Of a stretch of 64,000 nucleotides of DNA, positions 63,465 through 64,000 are shown piece by piece (the first letter of the stretch is position 1; the number at the start of each line of letters is the position of its first letter). This DNA comes from Cladochytrium replicatum (lineage: Eukaryota; Chytridiomycota; Chytridiomycetes; Cladochytriales; Cladochytriaceae): NCBI GenBank assembly GCA_025526935.1, contig JAHLKD010000024.1, positions 434,001 through 498,000 on the forward strand. The letters are read 5' to 3'. The position numbers were made by a program, and so were the translations under genes. The notes beneath the pieces were generated by a model. The model worked only from the letters and a program-made list of their open reading frames with translations. It was not told the origin of the DNA and did no database searches.

Positions 63465-64000
63465 TTTCACCTTCATGGTGTGCTGTGTTATCTTCTCAGC
63501 GGTTGCCCACCCCCTTGAAGCTTCATGGCTCTGCCCTCCCTGTCGAGGTTTCATTTAGATACCTTGGTCACTATTTTACTATTGCAGGGTTTGATCTTGC
63601 TGCAACTATTGATCATCGCTTAGAGAAAGCTCGTGCCTCATTGCATCTTTTTGCACCTTATGTCTCGTACTTTGGTGGGTTTTGGTACTCCTGTTGCCAG
63701 GTTGTTGTTTTTGTCTTTTATTAGACCTTCACTTGAGTTTGGTTTATCACTTATTCGGCCTTCCATGCTCAGCTTCAGCTACTCGAGCGTTTTTGTTATC
63801 ATGCACTGCGTCGTCTGTTTTCGCTAGCCCATACCACTTCGCGTGTTGGTTTGTTGCTGTTTGCGCAAATTCCTACTTTTGAGTTCAGGCTGAAGTACCT
63901 TCAGGCATGTATGTTTGCTCGCTGGTCTAGTGATTCCAGCCCTCTGTTACCAGCTGCTGTGTTGCAATTCTATCAGTCATCTCCAGTCGGTTATGGTTCA

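Larger units (their letters stand above)
58493..64000 (+). mobile_element. LINE A2, degenerate full-length copy, runs off the window
   Basis: Starts with an interrupted (CT)n tract (58493-58565) and follows A1 base by base with a few percent divergence. It is broken by frameshifts (for example one extra base near 58757), two solo LTR insertions, a premature stop replacing Tyr in the RT motif DIKAAYD (TAA at 62995), a small deletion near 62127 and an odd insertion at about 63376. Clearly non-functional. Confidence 0.93.
60435..64000 (+). pseudogene. LINE A2 ORF2 remnant
   Basis: Starts at the ATG overlapping the ORF1 stop. Pieces of the endonuclease (LLLGDFNARFLATGD) and reverse transcriptase (AGFQANRSGVECVF, GLFQGSVLSPFLYSVF, FADDIALFSAT) remain, separated by a 681-bp solo LTR, frameshifts (60497, about 61810, about 63290), a stop at 62037 and TAA at 62995. 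It continues past the end of the window. Confidence 0.9.

Overview
This window is nuclear DNA from a fungus. Most genes are split by short GT-AG introns (typically about 54-60 nt where both ends can be placed), and the gene set is fungal: a Kin4-type kinase, HSE1/STAM, a WSC-like wall sensor, CCT5, histone H4, cystathionine beta-synthase, a Tof1/Timeless-like sequence and the meiotic recombinase DMC1. An early-diverging (for example chytrid-like) lineage would fit, but that placement is inference.

Layout. Bases 1-49,100 are a dense gene region on both strands: Kin4-like kinase (-), CBS-domain protein (-), mitochondrial RsfS/MALSU1-like protein (+), DUF676 lipase (-), secreted S41-like peptidase (-), HSE1 (+), Sec14-like protein (+), a weak ORF (-), WSC-like membrane protein (+), CCT5 (+), M16 metalloprotease (+), frame-disrupted Timeless/Tof1 sequence (-), TALE homeobox factor (-), DMC1 (+), triose-phosphate-transporter family protein (+), a complex I NDUFA7-like subunit (-), glutathione S-transferase (-), cystathionine beta-synthase (-), a 75-aa membrane protein (+), a PB1-ZZ-ZZ-UBA autophagy-receptor-like protein (+), a two-TM protein (-) and histone H4 (-). 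Scattered among them are a dispersed inverted repeat pair (14.8-15.4 kb and 38.9-39.5 kb), a decayed coiled-coil gene at about 33.2-34.3 kb, a recent 232-bp tandem duplication at about 35 kb and a 10-bp repeat array at 39.6 kb.

Bases 49,800-64,000 are a retroelement cluster anchored at tRNA genes. A minus-strand tRNA-Phe(GAA) and a minus-strand tRNA-Ser(AGA) each have retroelement sequence starting within about 1-12 bp of their 5' ends. Next to tRNA-Phe lies a probable tRNA-derived SINE whose 3' part resembles the 3' tail of the neighbouring LINE. Then come a nearly intact non-LTR retrotransposon (LINE A1: ORF1, then ORF2 with APE endonuclease and reverse transcriptase, overlapping at ATGA), a related 5'-truncated LINE B, tRNA-Ser, and a degenerate second copy, A2, running off the window. 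A2 carries two solo LTRs (477 and 681 bp, each with TG...CA ends and a 5-bp target duplication); A1 provides the empty sites. Each LINE copy is preceded by a detached 3' tail plus poly(A), a repeated head-to-tail organisation that is the most unusual feature of the window.

The single-copy genes are ordinary housekeeping, trafficking and meiotic functions with no operon-like link. Worth noting are divergent pairs sharing short promoters (S41 peptidase/HSE1, homeobox/DMC1, CBS/75-aa protein) and the autophagy-receptor-like gene, whose PB1 domain is interrupted by an in-frame TAA lying inside an 18-nt GT...AG segment.
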